From an uncultured Acetobacteraceae bacterium (GTDB lineage Bacteria; Pseudomonadota; Alphaproteobacteria; Acetobacterales; Acetobacteraceae): 34,111 nt of DNA. A program made the translations under genes and the position numbers. Below the pieces are notes generated by a model that ran no database searches, was not told the origin of the DNA, and saw only the letters and a program-made list of their open reading frames with translations. This document shows, in pieces, positions 16,465 through 24,306 of this stretch (position 1 is the first letter of the stretch; every line of letters starts with the position of its first letter). The stretch covers positions 1 through 34,111 of the forward strand of contig CAITUP010000136.1 in assembly GCA_903895595.1 (NCBI GenBank), given 5' to 3'.

Positions 16465-17001
16465 ATGACCGCCAAGAGCAAAGGTAAAATCCGCCATTTC
16501 GCGTTCAGCGTCGCGGATCCGTGGGAAACTGCCGAATTCTACAAGGATGTCATGGGGTTGGAGGAAGTCTCCGAACTCGACGGGCCGCTGGCCGAGGGCA
16601 TCTTCCTGACCGACGGTGTCGTGAACCTCGCGCTGCTGCACTTCAAGGACGAAGAAGCCTCGCAGGGATTCGGCACCCAATATGTCGGCCTGCACCATAT
16701 CGGCTTCTGGGTGGACGATGTCGTCCAGTCGTCCAAGCAGGCGGTGGAAGCCGGTGCGAAGTGGATGATGGGCGACCCGGAAAACCCGCATGGGTATGAG
16801 GTGAAGCACTGGGATCTGTCGGGCATCGTGTTCGATGTGGCCGCGCATGGCTGGGCCGGGGCGCAGTTCAACCCGGGGCAGCCGGACAACCAGATCCACC
16901 CTAATCCGCACCGGCGTTTGGCAAAATTCGATGCTCGGCGGGAAGCGGCGCAGAAGGCGCATGCGGCGCGGAAGGCCGCGGCGTTGGTCGCGGCGGAGTA
17001 G
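16465..17001 (+). CDS. VOC (glyoxalase/dioxygenase) superfamily protein
   Basis: The 178-residue protein has a vicinal-oxygen-chelate fold: betaalphabeta modules start at IRHFAFSVADPWETAEFY (9-26) and at GLHHIGFWVDDV. The final strand is LSGIVFDVAAHGW. Candidate metal ligands are His11, the His of GLHHI and an acidic residue in the last strand, but they are not certain. The tail from about 150 is Ala/Arg/Lys-rich and unlike most VOC enzymes. CAGGAG precedes ATG 16465. The reaction is unknown. A strong terminator follows directly. Confidence 0.75.
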   Translation: MTAKSKGKIRHFAFSVADPWETAEFYKDVMGLEEVSELDGPLAEGIFLTDGVVNLALLHFKDEEASQGFGTQYVGLHHIGFWVDDVVQSSKQAVEAGAKWMMGDPENPHGYEVKHWDLSGIVFDVAAHGWAGAQFNPGQPDNQIHPNPHRRLAKFDARREAAQKAHAARKAAALVAAE

Positions 17002-17014
17002 TTTTTCGTTCTGG

Positions 17015-17071
17015 ACGCGCGGCGGAGGCGGCTTGCTGTTGGCCGCTTCCGCCAGCGCGTTTGGGGTTTTT
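17015..17071 (+). terminator. Intrinsic terminator of the VOC gene
   Basis: ACGCGC-GGCGGAGGCGGC (17015-17032) pairs with GCCGCTTCCGCC-A-GCGCGT (17042-17060) with one bulge and one G-T pair, giving an 18-pair stem and a nine-base loop. It is followed by TTGGGGTTTTT. This separates the VOC gene from the MNT/HEPN pair. Confidence 0.82.
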
Positions 17072-17108
17072 GAGTGCGTCGGTAGCAGCGTTGCGCTATA
17101 AAGGCGCT

Positions 17109-17405
17109 ATGGACCGGCAGGACATCATCGCCCGGCTTCGGGAGCATCAGGCGGCGCTGAAGCAGCGCGGCGTCTCGCACGTGGCGCTGTTCGGATCCCG
17201 CGCGCGGGGCGACGCCCGACCGGACAGCGATACCGATATCATGATCGAGATCGATCCCGACGCCCACATCGGGGTCTGGGGCTACGCCGGTCTCAAAGAC
17301 TATATCGCGACCTTGTTCGACGGGCCGGTCGACGTCGTGGATCGGGACGCACTGAAACCCTACGTCAAGCCCGCGGCGGTCGCGGATGCGATCTATGCCT
17401 TCTGA
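17109..17405 (+). CDS. mntA: Minimal nucleotidyltransferase antitoxin (MntA-like)
   Basis: The 98-residue MNT-fold protein has the nucleotidyltransferase motif GSRARGDARPDSDTD (Gly29-Ser30, Asp41 and Asp43), followed by MIEID and VDVVD strands with a third acidic residue. In characterised MntA-HepT systems the MNT protein adds AMP to the HEPN toxin and silences it. Stop and partner start overlap. ATG 17109 is preferred over TTG 17061, which falls in the terminator region. Function as an antitoxin is inferred from family and pairing. Confidence 0.82.
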   Translation: MDRQDIIARLREHQAALKQRGVSHVALFGSRARGDARPDSDTDIMIEIDPDAHIGVWGYAGLKDYIATLFDGPVDVVDRDALKPYVKPAAVADAIYAF

Positions 17406-17750
17406 TCGAGACGCGACCCGTCGTTGGCTTAACGATATCCATCAGCACATCGTCCTGGCGGAGACCTTCGCGGCCGGCCTGAGTTACGATGATTTATGCG
17501 AAGACCTGCGCGCGACCTACGCCATCACCCGGTGTCTGGAGATCATCTCCGAGGCGTCTCGCCGCCTGCCGGATACGTTGAAAGCCAGACATCCATCGAT
17601 CAAATGGCGCGATATGGCGGCTGCCGGCAACATCTACCGTCATGAGTACGAAGACGTGGCGGTGCGTGGCGTATGGACACGTTGAGCCGTCATTTGCCGC
17701 CGTTGCGCATCGTGATCGAGCTGGAATTGACGATAGTCAGCGATCCATAA
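17395..17750 (+). pseudogene. hepT: HepT-like HEPN (DUF86) toxin gene, C-terminal frameshift
   Basis: The frame starting at ATG 17395 encodes a HEPN/DUF86 protein with TRCLEIISEASRRLP, IKWRDMAAAGN and the box GNIYRHEYEDV. It then ends prematurely after VRGVWTR at 17685. In another frame the expected C-terminus continues (DTLSRHLPPLRIVIELEL) to a stop at 17748-17750. One missing G at about 17675 (GTATGGACACG instead of GTATGGGACACG) explains this. Repaired, the protein would be about 118 residues, normal for the family. HEPN proteins of this type are RNase toxins held in check by MntA. The truncation removes the last helix and probably inactivates it, unless it is a sequencing error. It overlaps mntA by 11 bases. 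Confidence 0.78.
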
Positions 17751-17770
17751 CGGCCGACTGTGGTGAAACG

Positions 17771-18406
17771 TTACCCCCGAACCAACCCCAACCACTGCCC
17801 CAACCGCACGAACTGCGCCTTGATCACCGCCCAAAGCAACGAATGCGCCGCCAACGGCACAGGCGCCGGAGCCTGCCGCACCGGCTCCGCCTGAACGGCC
17901 GCAGCCGGCGCATCCCCAACCACCGCCTCCGGTTCAGGCACCGCCGCCACCTCCGGCACCTCATCCTTCGCGAACTCATCCGCGCACCGCCGCGCGAAAT
18001 CCGCCATGATGATTTTCGCCACCGCGACCCCACCGGCCTTCGCGAAATCCGCCAGCACGCCGCCCAACTGCGCGTCCGACACGATTTTCACCAGCGTGCC
18101 CGAGGGGTCCTCATGCAAGCTGAACCCCACCTTCACGCCAATCCGAGCGGCGCGGAGGTCGGCGGCACCCCGTCCCTCCAACGATCCGGTGCAGTTTTCC
18201 AGATCGAATTCGGCGCTCGCCCGTCCTTTGAAATTGATCTTCTTCGGACCGAACGTGACCACCATCGCGCCCGGCCAGGACCCGTCCTCGGCCTGAGGCT
18301 CCAGCACCGCGCCCGGCATGCAGCTTGCCATGCGCGGCACGTCGGAGAACCGGCGGATGACATCCGCCGGCTTCCCAGGAACGCGAAATTCCCCTTCGAA
18401 ATGCAT
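17771..18406 (-). CDS. CoxG-like SRPBCC protein (carbon monoxide dehydrogenase subunit G family)
   Basis: The 211-residue protein starts with the SRPBCC/CoxG pattern (MHFEGEFRVPGKPADVIRRF, then DVPRMASCMPGA and an FKGRASAEFDL region near 58-70) and has the usual GLSL-like helix AKAGGVAVAKIIMADFA near 140. Beyond about 150 it has an Ala/Pro/Glu-rich linker, then a hydrophobic-amphipathic C-terminal helix. CoxG recruits CO dehydrogenase to the membrane in carboxydotrophs, but many relatives occur without Cox enzymes. No molybdenum hydroxylase genes are in the window, so only the family can be named. Its start lies six bases after the ThDP gene stop, so it is the last gene of that operon. Confidence 0.8.
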   Translation of the reverse strand: MHFEGEFRVPGKPADVIRRFSDVPRMASCMPGAVLEPQAEDGSWPGAMVVTFGPKKINFKGRASAEFDLENCTGSLEGRGAADLRAARIGVKVGFSLHEDPSGTLVKIVSDAQLGGVLADFAKAGGVAVAKIIMADFARRCADEFAKDEVPEVAAVPEPEAVVGDAPAAAVQAEPVRQAPAPVPLAAHSLLWAVIKAQFVRLGQWLGLVRG

Positions 18407-18412
18407 GGTGGG

Positions 18413-20083
18413 TTACGCCACCGGACGCAGCAGCGGGGCGTGATTGACCGCGCCGAAATACACTTTGGCGTAGCCTTCCGTGGGCGTGGACGGCGACACG
18501 CGGGCGTCGATCACATACAGACCGCCTTTGGCGAGGCCCGTCTTGATCGCCGCGCCGAGGTCGGACGCCTTTTCCAGTTGCACACCGTCGCCGCCGAACG
18601 CTTTGGCGATCGCCGCGAAATTCGGCGAATCCCATTGCGCCAGCGTCTCGTCGAAGCCCTTCGCCACCAGCTTGTGCACTTCCGCGCCGTAGCCGGCGTC
18701 GTTCCAAATCACCAGCACGATATCCAGCTTGTGGCGGACGACGGTTTCGAACTCCTGAATGTTGAACATCGTGGAGCCGTCGCCCTCGATCGCGACATGC
18801 TTGCGGCCGGGGTTGCCGGCGGCGGTGCCGATCATCACGCCCAGGCCCTGGCCGACGGCGCCGAAATTATACGAATACTGAATTTCGGCCCCTTTCGGCA
18901 TCGGCATATACATGCCGATCCAGGAGAAGAAGTGCCCCGCGCCGCAGGTCACCAGCACATTCTCCGGCAGCGCCGCGCCGAGATGCCCGGCCAAGGCGCG
19001 CGGATCGAGCCCGTCCGTCGGTGGCGTAAACTGATGCGGGGCCGCATCCAGAACAGCCCGCGTTTCCGGCGTCCGCATGCCCTGGCCACGGAACTGCCGA
19101 GCCTCCAGCGCCTCGTTGATGGCGGCGACAGCACGGCGGCCGTCGGCCTGCACGTACAGACCGGGAATGACCCCGATTTCTTCCGGCATCGGCTTGATGT
19201 CGATACGCGCCACCTCGGCCGCGGGGAAAATCAGTCCGCCTTCGGTCGTGTAGTACCCAAGCTCCGCGCCGACGCCGAGGACGAAATCGGCTTCCGCCAA
19301 CAGTTCCTCGGTGGGGGCCGAGGCGAAGGCGCCGGAAATGCCGACATCCCACTCATGCCCGGCGAACAGGCCCTTGCCCTGCAACGACGTCGCCAACAGC
19401 GCGCCGGTGCGGTCGGCGAGCTTCACGATCTCATCGCGCGCGCCGGCCATGATAGCACCGCGGCCGCCGATGATGACGGGGCGCTTGGCGGCCATCAGTT
19501 TCTCGATGACGGGTTCCAACTGATCCGGGTTCGGCGTTTCGATCCGGCGCGGCAGGAACTGGGTCGAGGGGCGATATTCGTAGTCCCAATCGATCTCTTC
19601 CTCCTGCAAATCCATCGGCAGGTTGAGCACGACCGGGCAACGGTTGATGCGCGCGGCGTAGAACGCCTCGGCGATCTCCTCGGCCATGTTGTCGAGGCTG
19701 GTGACGGTGTGGAAGCGCGTGTAGCAGGCTTCGACGAAGCGGCGTTGGTCCATGAGCTGGGTGCGGTTTTTGGAGCCTTCCGCGATGTGGCCGGCGATCA
19801 GCACGACGGGGGTCTTGCCGCGATAGGCCGCGATCAGCGACGTGCCGCACTGCGTCAGGCCGGGGCCGCAGGTGACCATCGCGAGGCCGACCTTGCCGGT
19901 GGTGCGCGCATAGCCATCGGCCATGGACACGGCCATGGACTCATGACGGGCATTGTAGGGCTTGACCTCCTTGTCGCGGCACAGCGCGCCCCAGAGCCAC
20001 ATGTTGCCGTCGCCCATCAGGCCGAAAAAGTCGGTGATCCCCTCGGCGCGCAGCGAGAGCGCGATTGCTTCGTAGGCTTTCAT
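18413..20083 (-). CDS. Thiamine-diphosphate-dependent enzyme (acetolactate synthase / decarboxylase family)
   Basis: The 556-residue protein has all three ThDP-enzyme domains. The N-terminal Pyr domain has the activating Glu48 (NARHESMAVSMADGYAR) and TCGPGLT. The central domain starts with RPVIIGGRGA at about 201. The C-terminal PP domain has EGDGSTMFN with the cofactor motif GDG(434-436)-x24-N461. The length fits acetolactate synthase, phosphonopyruvate decarboxylase, benzoylformate decarboxylase and relatives, so the substrate is open. AAGGGAACG precedes ATG 20083. It lies between the 2OG oxygenase and CoxG genes (23 and six bases apart), giving an unusual operon. Confidence 0.82.
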   Translation of the reverse strand: MKAYEAIALSLRAEGITDFFGLMGDGNMWLWGALCRDKEVKPYNARHESMAVSMADGYARTTGKVGLAMVTCGPGLTQCGTSLIAAYRGKTPVVLIAGHIAEGSKNRTQLMDQRRFVEACYTRFHTVTSLDNMAEEIAEAFYAARINRCPVVLNLPMDLQEEEIDWDYEYRPSTQFLPRRIETPNPDQLEPVIEKLMAAKRPVIIGGRGAIMAGARDEIVKLADRTGALLATSLQGKGLFAGHEWDVGISGAFASAPTEELLAEADFVLGVGAELGYYTTEGGLIFPAAEVARIDIKPMPEEIGVIPGLYVQADGRRAVAAINEALEARQFRGQGMRTPETRAVLDAAPHQFTPPTDGLDPRALAGHLGAALPENVLVTCGAGHFFSWIGMYMPMPKGAEIQYSYNFGAVGQGLGVMIGTAAGNPGRKHVAIEGDGSTMFNIQEFETVVRHKLDIVLVIWNDAGYGAEVHKLVAKGFDETLAQWDSPNFAAIAKAFGGDGVQLEKASDLGAAIKTGLAKGGLYVIDARVSPSTPTEGYAKVYFGAVNHAPLLRPVA

Positions 20084-20106
20084 GGTTTCTCGTTCCCTTT
20101 TGCTGA

Positions 20107-21150
20107 TCAGTCGGCCGCCAGCTTGGCGGCATCCGATTGGTGTCCCTTTTGGTGGAAATAGTTCTTCCTGTAAAACTCCAGCACCAGATCGCGATACACG
20201 GCGGGCGGATAGCGCGGCGGATCGACCTCCGACGTGCAGGTCGGCAGGCATTCGATCGTGCTGGCCGGGTTCGGGCTGTGGAAGTAGGCGATCGAATAGC
20301 GGTCGGCGCCGCTGTCGTTGATCACCCCGTGCGGCGTGGACAAAAACCGGTCGTTCGACCAGCGTCGCATGATATTGCCGAGGTTGATGAGAAACGTCCC
20401 CGGAATGACCGGCGGCTGGAACCACTCGCCCGACGCCAGCCGCACCGCCAACCCCGGCACGTCGGTGCGGGCCAAGGCCGTCATGAAGCTGTTGTCGGTA
20501 TGCGGTGCGGCGCCGAACGCGTTGTCGCTGGTATCCGTCTGCGGCGGGTAATGCAGGAAGCGCAGGTTCGCGTGTTCCTCATTGGCGAAAAACGGCGCGA
20601 AATGATCCGGATCCAGACCCAACGCCACGGCGAACCCCGGCAGCATCCGCGTGCACATCGCCCGCACCGCCTGGAAATACGCCATCATGTCCGCCCGCAG
20701 GTCGGGCATCCCGACCGGCCACTGATTCTGTCCCCGCAGCGACAGCCCCGCCAAAACATCCGGATGGTCCGCCGCTCGGTCGTGGCTGACGAAGAAACTC
20801 TCGTTCTGATTCGGCTTCGTCGCCTGATGCACGGTCGAGGCCCCCTGCACCGAGGCGTTCATCGGCATATAGCCGATATTGTTTTCATTCAGCCGCAGCT
20901 TGAGCTTTTCCTCGAGCGGCAGAGCATGGAATCGCTTCGACGCGGCGAATCCCCGGTCGATGGTCTCCTGCGGCACACCGTGATTAAGCACATACAGAAA
21001 CCCGACATTCTCGCACGCGTGCCGTATCTGCTCGGCCAATTGCGCCAGCGCGCCGGGTTCGCCCGCGAAATACGGGCCGTAATCGATCACCGGGATTGCC
21101 GCGGACGCGGCCGCGTGGTCCCGAACGGCGTGCTGCTTGAACAGGTGCAT
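20107..21150 (-). CDS. 2-oxoglutarate/Fe(II)-dependent oxygenase (IPNS-like)
   Basis: The 347-residue protein has the DIOX_N region (IPVIDYGPYF, then GFLYVLNHGV) and the catalytic jelly-roll with the iron triad His217-x-Asp219 (APHTDNS) and His274 (STPHGV). It also has the 2-oxoglutarate-binding Arg284-x-Ser286 (RYS). These define the isopenicillin-N-synthase-like family, which hydroxylates, cyclises or desaturates small molecules. All catalytic residues are present. It follows the dehydrogenase gene by 62 bases and precedes the ThDP gene by 23 bases, so it is likely to act in the same pathway. Confidence 0.87.
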   Translation of the reverse strand: MHLFKQHAVRDHAAASAAIPVIDYGPYFAGEPGALAQLAEQIRHACENVGFLYVLNHGVPQETIDRGFAASKRFHALPLEEKLKLRLNENNIGYMPMNASVQGASTVHQATKPNQNESFFVSHDRAADHPDVLAGLSLRGQNQWPVGMPDLRADMMAYFQAVRAMCTRMLPGFAVALGLDPDHFAPFFANEEHANLRFLHYPPQTDTSDNAFGAAPHTDNSFMTALARTDVPGLAVRLASGEWFQPPVIPGTFLINLGNIMRRWSNDRFLSTPHGVINDSGADRYSIAYFHSPNPASTIECLPTCTSEVDPPRYPPAVYRDLVLEFYRKNYFHQKGHQSDAAKLAAD

Positions 21151-21212
21151 CGGTGGCCCCCTTTTTCGATGGGGGCCACTATAGGCTCAGACCGTCGGCT
21201 CGGCCAAGGACG

Positions 21213-22133
21213 TCAGGTTTTCGTCCCCAGCTCGTCCCCCACCAGCCGCTCGACCCATTTCGCCATTTCGGTGTGATCCGAACCCGGCCCGTACAACGCC
21301 TCGGCCGATACGATCATCTCCCGCACCAAAGCGCTCAGCGGCGACGGCGTGCCGGTCTCCCGCGCGATCTGCATCGCGATGGACAAGTCCTTCGCCAGCA
21401 GGCCCATCGTAAACCCGGCATCGAATTTCCGAGACAGCACGAACTGGCGGAATTTCTTCACGGTCGAATTATTCATCCCGGTCGCGGCGTTCAGCACATC
21501 CGTCATCACGCCCGCGTCCAACCCGAAGCGCTGGCCAACCAGCAGCGCCTCGATCCCGATCAGGAATCCGCCGGTGGACACCATATTGTTCAGTGCCTTC
21601 ACAGCCTGCCCGGCGCCCACATCGCCGGCCCGGAGGACCGAGGTGCCCATGGCCGACAGCACCGGCATCATCCGCTCGATCACCGCCGCGTCGCCGCCGA
21701 CCATGATCGCCAGTTGCCCGGTCTTCGCCCGCGGCACGCCGCCCGACACCGGCGCGTCGATCATGACGCCGCCGAGCGCCGCGACCTTCTCGGCCAGGGC
21801 CTGGGTGTGGGACGGGACGCCCGAGCTCATCTCGATAATCACGGTGCCGGGCTTCATACCGGCGAAAATGTTGTCGTCCCCAGCGCTCAGCACGCGTTCC
21901 ACGATCGCGCTGGTCGGCAACATGGTCACGATCACGTCCGACGCGCCGGCGAGCTGCGCCAGCGTGTCCGGGGCCGTCCCGCCGATCTGCTGCACGAAGT
22001 TGTTCGCGACTTCTTGCCGAGCATCGGCCACGTTCACCGTGAAGCCGGCGTTGACGAGGCAGGCGGCCATCGGCCAGCCCATGTTGCCGACGCCGACGAA
22101 GCCGACGGTGGGTTTATCTGTCATTGTGTGCAT
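21213..22133 (-). CDS. 3-hydroxyisobutyrate dehydrogenase-like NAD(P) oxidoreductase
   Basis: The 306-residue (or 303, from the second ATG at 22124) beta-hydroxyacid dehydrogenase has GFVGVGNMGWPMA at the N-terminus, the DAPVSGGVPRAKTG substrate motif, and the catalytic lysine in GAGQAVKALNN. It is a paralogue of the protein at 5287-6222 but clearly distinct. It heads the leftward unit with the oxygenase, ThDP enzyme and CoxG-like genes. It should oxidise or reduce a hydroxy acid; the substrate is unknown. Confidence 0.87.
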   Translation of the reverse strand: MHTMTDKPTVGFVGVGNMGWPMAACLVNAGFTVNVADARQEVANNFVQQIGGTAPDTLAQLAGASDVIVTMLPTSAIVERVLSAGDDNIFAGMKPGTVIIEMSSGVPSHTQALAEKVAALGGVMIDAPVSGGVPRAKTGQLAIMVGGDAAVIERMMPVLSAMGTSVLRAGDVGAGQAVKALNNMVSTGGFLIGIEALLVGQRFGLDAGVMTDVLNAATGMNNSTVKKFRQFVLSRKFDAGFTMGLLAKDLSIAMQIARETGTPSPLSALVREMIVSAEALYGPGSDHTEMAKWVERLVGDELGTKT

Positions 22134-22209
22134 CCGAACCGGGTGAAGCTGGCCGGAAGGTAGAAGCCCCCGCCCGACACGGCAAGCGGAGCGAAAAAAG
22201 TCGCTCGCG

Positions 22210-22225
22210 TTAACCTTGTGTTAAC
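22210..22225 (+). promoter_or_regulatory. CtrA-type binding motif (TTAA-N7-TTAAC)
   Basis: TTAACCTTGTGTTAAC matches the CtrA consensus TTAA-N7-TTAAC exactly. It lies 25 bases before ATG 22250. CtrA is the essential alphaproteobacterial cell-cycle regulator. Binding here is inferred from the motif only. The spacing to the ATG is short, so it could also act as a repressing site. Confidence 0.55.
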
Positions 22226-22249
22226 CCCGATGCCCTATGCCCGAGCGGC

Positions 22250-22804
22250 ATGGCGCACCAACCGTATCATTCACCTGCGTCCTATCGCGGCCGGTCCTAC
22301 GACCTGTCGCATCTCGACCCGTTCGTGTTCGAGGCCGCCAGCGCCAAGGTGCCGAGGCCGCTGCGGATCAATGTGCGCTTCACCAACCACTGCTATTCGG
22401 AGGCGTTCGACCCAGACCAACACGCCCCCAACGATCCAACCATCCGGGATGGCACCCGAAACCGTGCCTTCGCCCCTGATCGCTACGCGCTATCGCTGCA
22501 TCTGCCAGCCCTGATCCAAGGCCTCGTCACCCCCGGCGCCCGCGTTCACGAAACCGCCGCTCGGCGGAACTGGATGTACGCCGCGGCGATGGAGATACCG
22601 GTGGCGAACACCCGCTACCAAATCTTCTTTGAGCTGCGCCGCACCATGCCCGAAAGGCGGAGGTTCCAGGACCTCGATATGGTCGTCGAAAGCGCCTACC
22701 CAGCCGATCCCGACCGGCCGGCACCCAACGTGCTGGGACGGATGAATTTCCTGCTGCTCGCCGGCAACGTGTATCTGGGCTTGAAAACCAGCACGCGGCG
22801 CTGA
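22250..22804 (+). CDS. Conserved-looking protein of unknown function (184 aa)
   Basis: I do not recognise this protein as a named family. The sequence is soluble, with YDLSHLDPFVFE near the N-terminus, a VRFTNHCYSEAF segment at 42-53, a GRMNFLLLAGNVYLGLK C-terminus, and no signal peptide or membrane helix. Codon use fits the window, and the frame is open for 555 bases. The start follows a CtrA-type box by 25 bases. No good ribosome-binding site is seen. A GC-rich inverted repeat (22812-22833) follows the stop. Confidence 0.6.
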   Translation: MAHQPYHSPASYRGRSYDLSHLDPFVFEAASAKVPRPLRINVRFTNHCYSEAFDPDQHAPNDPTIRDGTRNRAFAPDRYALSLHLPALIQGLVTPGARVHETAARRNWMYAAAMEIPVANTRYQIFFELRRTMPERRRFQDLDMVVESAYPADPDRPAPNVLGRMNFLLLAGNVYLGLKTSTRR

Positions 22805-22811
22805 AACGCGA

Positions 22812-22833
22812 AAGGGCGCCCGGAGGCGCCCTT
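22812..22833. terminator. GC-rich hairpin (terminator-like) between convergent genes
   Basis: AAGGGCGCC-CGGA-GGCGCCCTT is a perfect nine-base-pair stem with a four-base loop. The leftward strand continues CTTTCGCGTTT, so it may end transcripts from the carboxymuconolactone decarboxylase gene; the rightward strand lacks a T run. It follows the 184-residue gene by seven bases. Confidence 0.6.
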
Positions 22834-22990
22834 AAAGCAAGTCTATCCGGCAACCGCTTGGCCGAAGCCTCGGCCCGCCTCGCGCGGGCACGGAACCCGA
22901 AGGTGCCGCCAGGGGATGCTACCTCAGCCGGTCTGTCATCCCGTGCCTCACTTATACCTGCTCGGCACCGGCCCTCGCAAGCGAAAAGCC

Positions 22991-23404
22991 TCAGCCCTTC
23001 TTCTCGTCGGCTTCCTTGAACACCTCGGTCGCGATCTTGAACGCTTCCAGCGCCGCTGGAATACCGCAGTATGCGCCGACCTGCACCAGTACTTCCTTGA
23101 TCTCATCCCGCGTCACACCATTTGTCAGCGCCGCGCGCAGATGCAGCCGCAGTTCGGCCCCGCGGTTCAGCGCGGACAGCATGCCAAGGTTGATGATGCT
23201 GCGGGTCTTGCGATCCAGCCCCGGACGCGTCCAGGCCATGCCCCAGGCGATCTCGGTCGTCATCTGCTGGAACACGGCGTTGAAATCGTCGGCGCGGGCC
23301 AGCGAGGCATCGACGTAGTCGCCACCGAGCACCTCGCGGCGCACTTCGAGGCCCTTTTTGAACAGCTCGCTCTGGTATTCGGGGCGGTTGGGAACGTCGA
23401 CCAT
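22991..23404 (-). CDS. Carboxymuconolactone decarboxylase (CMD) family protein
   Basis: The 137-residue protein matches the PcaC/AhpD-like fold. It has SPLDRKT-type GLDRKTRSIINLGML, then ALNRGAELRLHLRAALTNG with a conserved His, and GVTRDEIKEVLVQVGAYCGIPAA, containing a single Cys and the His of the active-site helix. PcaC proper makes beta-ketoadipate enol-lactone in protocatechuate degradation; the rest of that pathway is not in the window. It may equally be an unassigned CMD protein. It is divergent from the lactonase-like gene, with 107 bases between starts. Its 3' region (22834-22990) holds several GC-rich stem-loops and no gene. Confidence 0.87.
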   Translation of the reverse strand: MVDVPNRPEYQSELFKKGLEVRREVLGGDYVDASLARADDFNAVFQQMTTEIAWGMAWTRPGLDRKTRSIINLGMLSALNRGAELRLHLRAALTNGVTRDEIKEVLVQVGAYCGIPAALEAFKIATEVFKEADEKKG

Positions 23405-23511
23405 GGGAATGCCTCCTGGGCGTGGGAAAAAGACGGCGGGACCCTAGAGATTGCCGCCGGACCCGACAAGCGGTTCAATCCCGGCACCACACTCAAGGGG
23501 GGAACCGCACG

Positions 23512-24306
23512 ATGACCGCGACCTACGAAATCCTCGGGCTGCGCTATGCCGTCATGGAGGAACGCTACCACTTCCAAAACTTCATCCTGCCGGTCGACGA
23601 CCACGCGTCGATGGACCCGATGGATTTTCTGCTGTTCGCCATCCGCGGCAACGGCCACACCATTGTCATGGACACCGGATTCAGCCCGGAATCGGGTGCC
23701 CGCCGAGGCCGCTCGATCCTGCGGACTCCGGCGCAGGCGCTGCTGGACGCTGGCATCGACCCCGCCACTGTGACCGACGTCGTCCTGACCCACATGCATT
23801 GGGACCATGCCGGCGGTATGCAGTATTTCCCGAAGGCAAAATTCCACATCCAAGCCGCCGAGATGACGTACTGCACCGGCGTATGCATGTGCGAGCCGTT
23901 CCTCCGCCGGCCCTACGACGTGGAGGACGTGCGCGCCGCCATCGACGCGCTGTATTCCGAACGGCTCGCGATCTACGACGGCACCAAGGAAATCGCGCCG
24001 GGGATCACGCTGCACCTGATCGGCGGGCACTCCGGCGGCATACAGTCGATTCGCGTGCCGACCAAGCGTGGCTGGGTGATGATGGCCGGCGACGCCGCGC
24101 ATTACTGGCGCAACATCCGCCTGCGGAACCCCTTCCCGGTGGTGTTCGATGTCGGCCGGATGCTGAAGGGGTACGAAATCATCAACAGTCTGGCGGACGG
24201 CCCGGATCATGTGATTCCTGGCCATGATCCGCTGATCCTGAAGACATTTCCGCCGTTGAACGGGAACAAGGAAATCGTGCGGATCGATCTGCCGCCGATT
24301 ACATAA
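23512..24306 (+). CDS. MBL-fold N-acyl-homoserine-lactonase-like hydrolase
   Basis: The 264-residue enzyme has the HxHxDH motif THMHWDHAGG (His94, His96, Asp98, His99), MDTGFSP, a Gly-His segment in IGGHSGG, MAGDAAHYW and IPGHDP. This is the lactonase-type pattern of AttM/AiiB-like metallo-beta-lactamase-fold enzymes. The substrate may be an acyl-homoserine lactone or another lactone. AAGGGGGGAA lies nine bases before ATG 23512. It overlaps the convergent desaturase-like gene by eight bases. Its divergent partner is the CMD gene, which is consistent with lactone chemistry. Confidence 0.82.
   Translation: MTATYEILGLRYAVMEERYHFQNFILPVDDHASMDPMDFLLFAIRGNGHTIVMDTGFSPESGARRGRSILRTPAQALLDAGIDPATVTDVVLTHMHWDHAGGMQYFPKAKFHIQAAEMTYCTGVCMCEPFLRRPYDVEDVRAAIDALYSERLAIYDGTKEIAPGITLHLIGGHSGGIQSIRVPTKRGWVMMAGDAAHYWRNIRLRNPFPVVFDVGRMLKGYEIINSLADGPDHVIPGHDPLILKTFPPLNGNKEIVRIDLPPIT

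Noticed and set aside
17642-20161. Very long open frame on the plus strand (839 codons)
   Set aside because: It runs antisense to the CoxG-like and ThDP genes. GC-rich codon bias keeps the opposite frame open; the leftward frames carry the conserved motifs.
22834-22990. tRNA, 6S, SRP RNA or tmRNA in the structured gap
   Set aside because: No T-loop (GGTTCGA), SRP tetraloop region or tmRNA start motif could be found on either strand.
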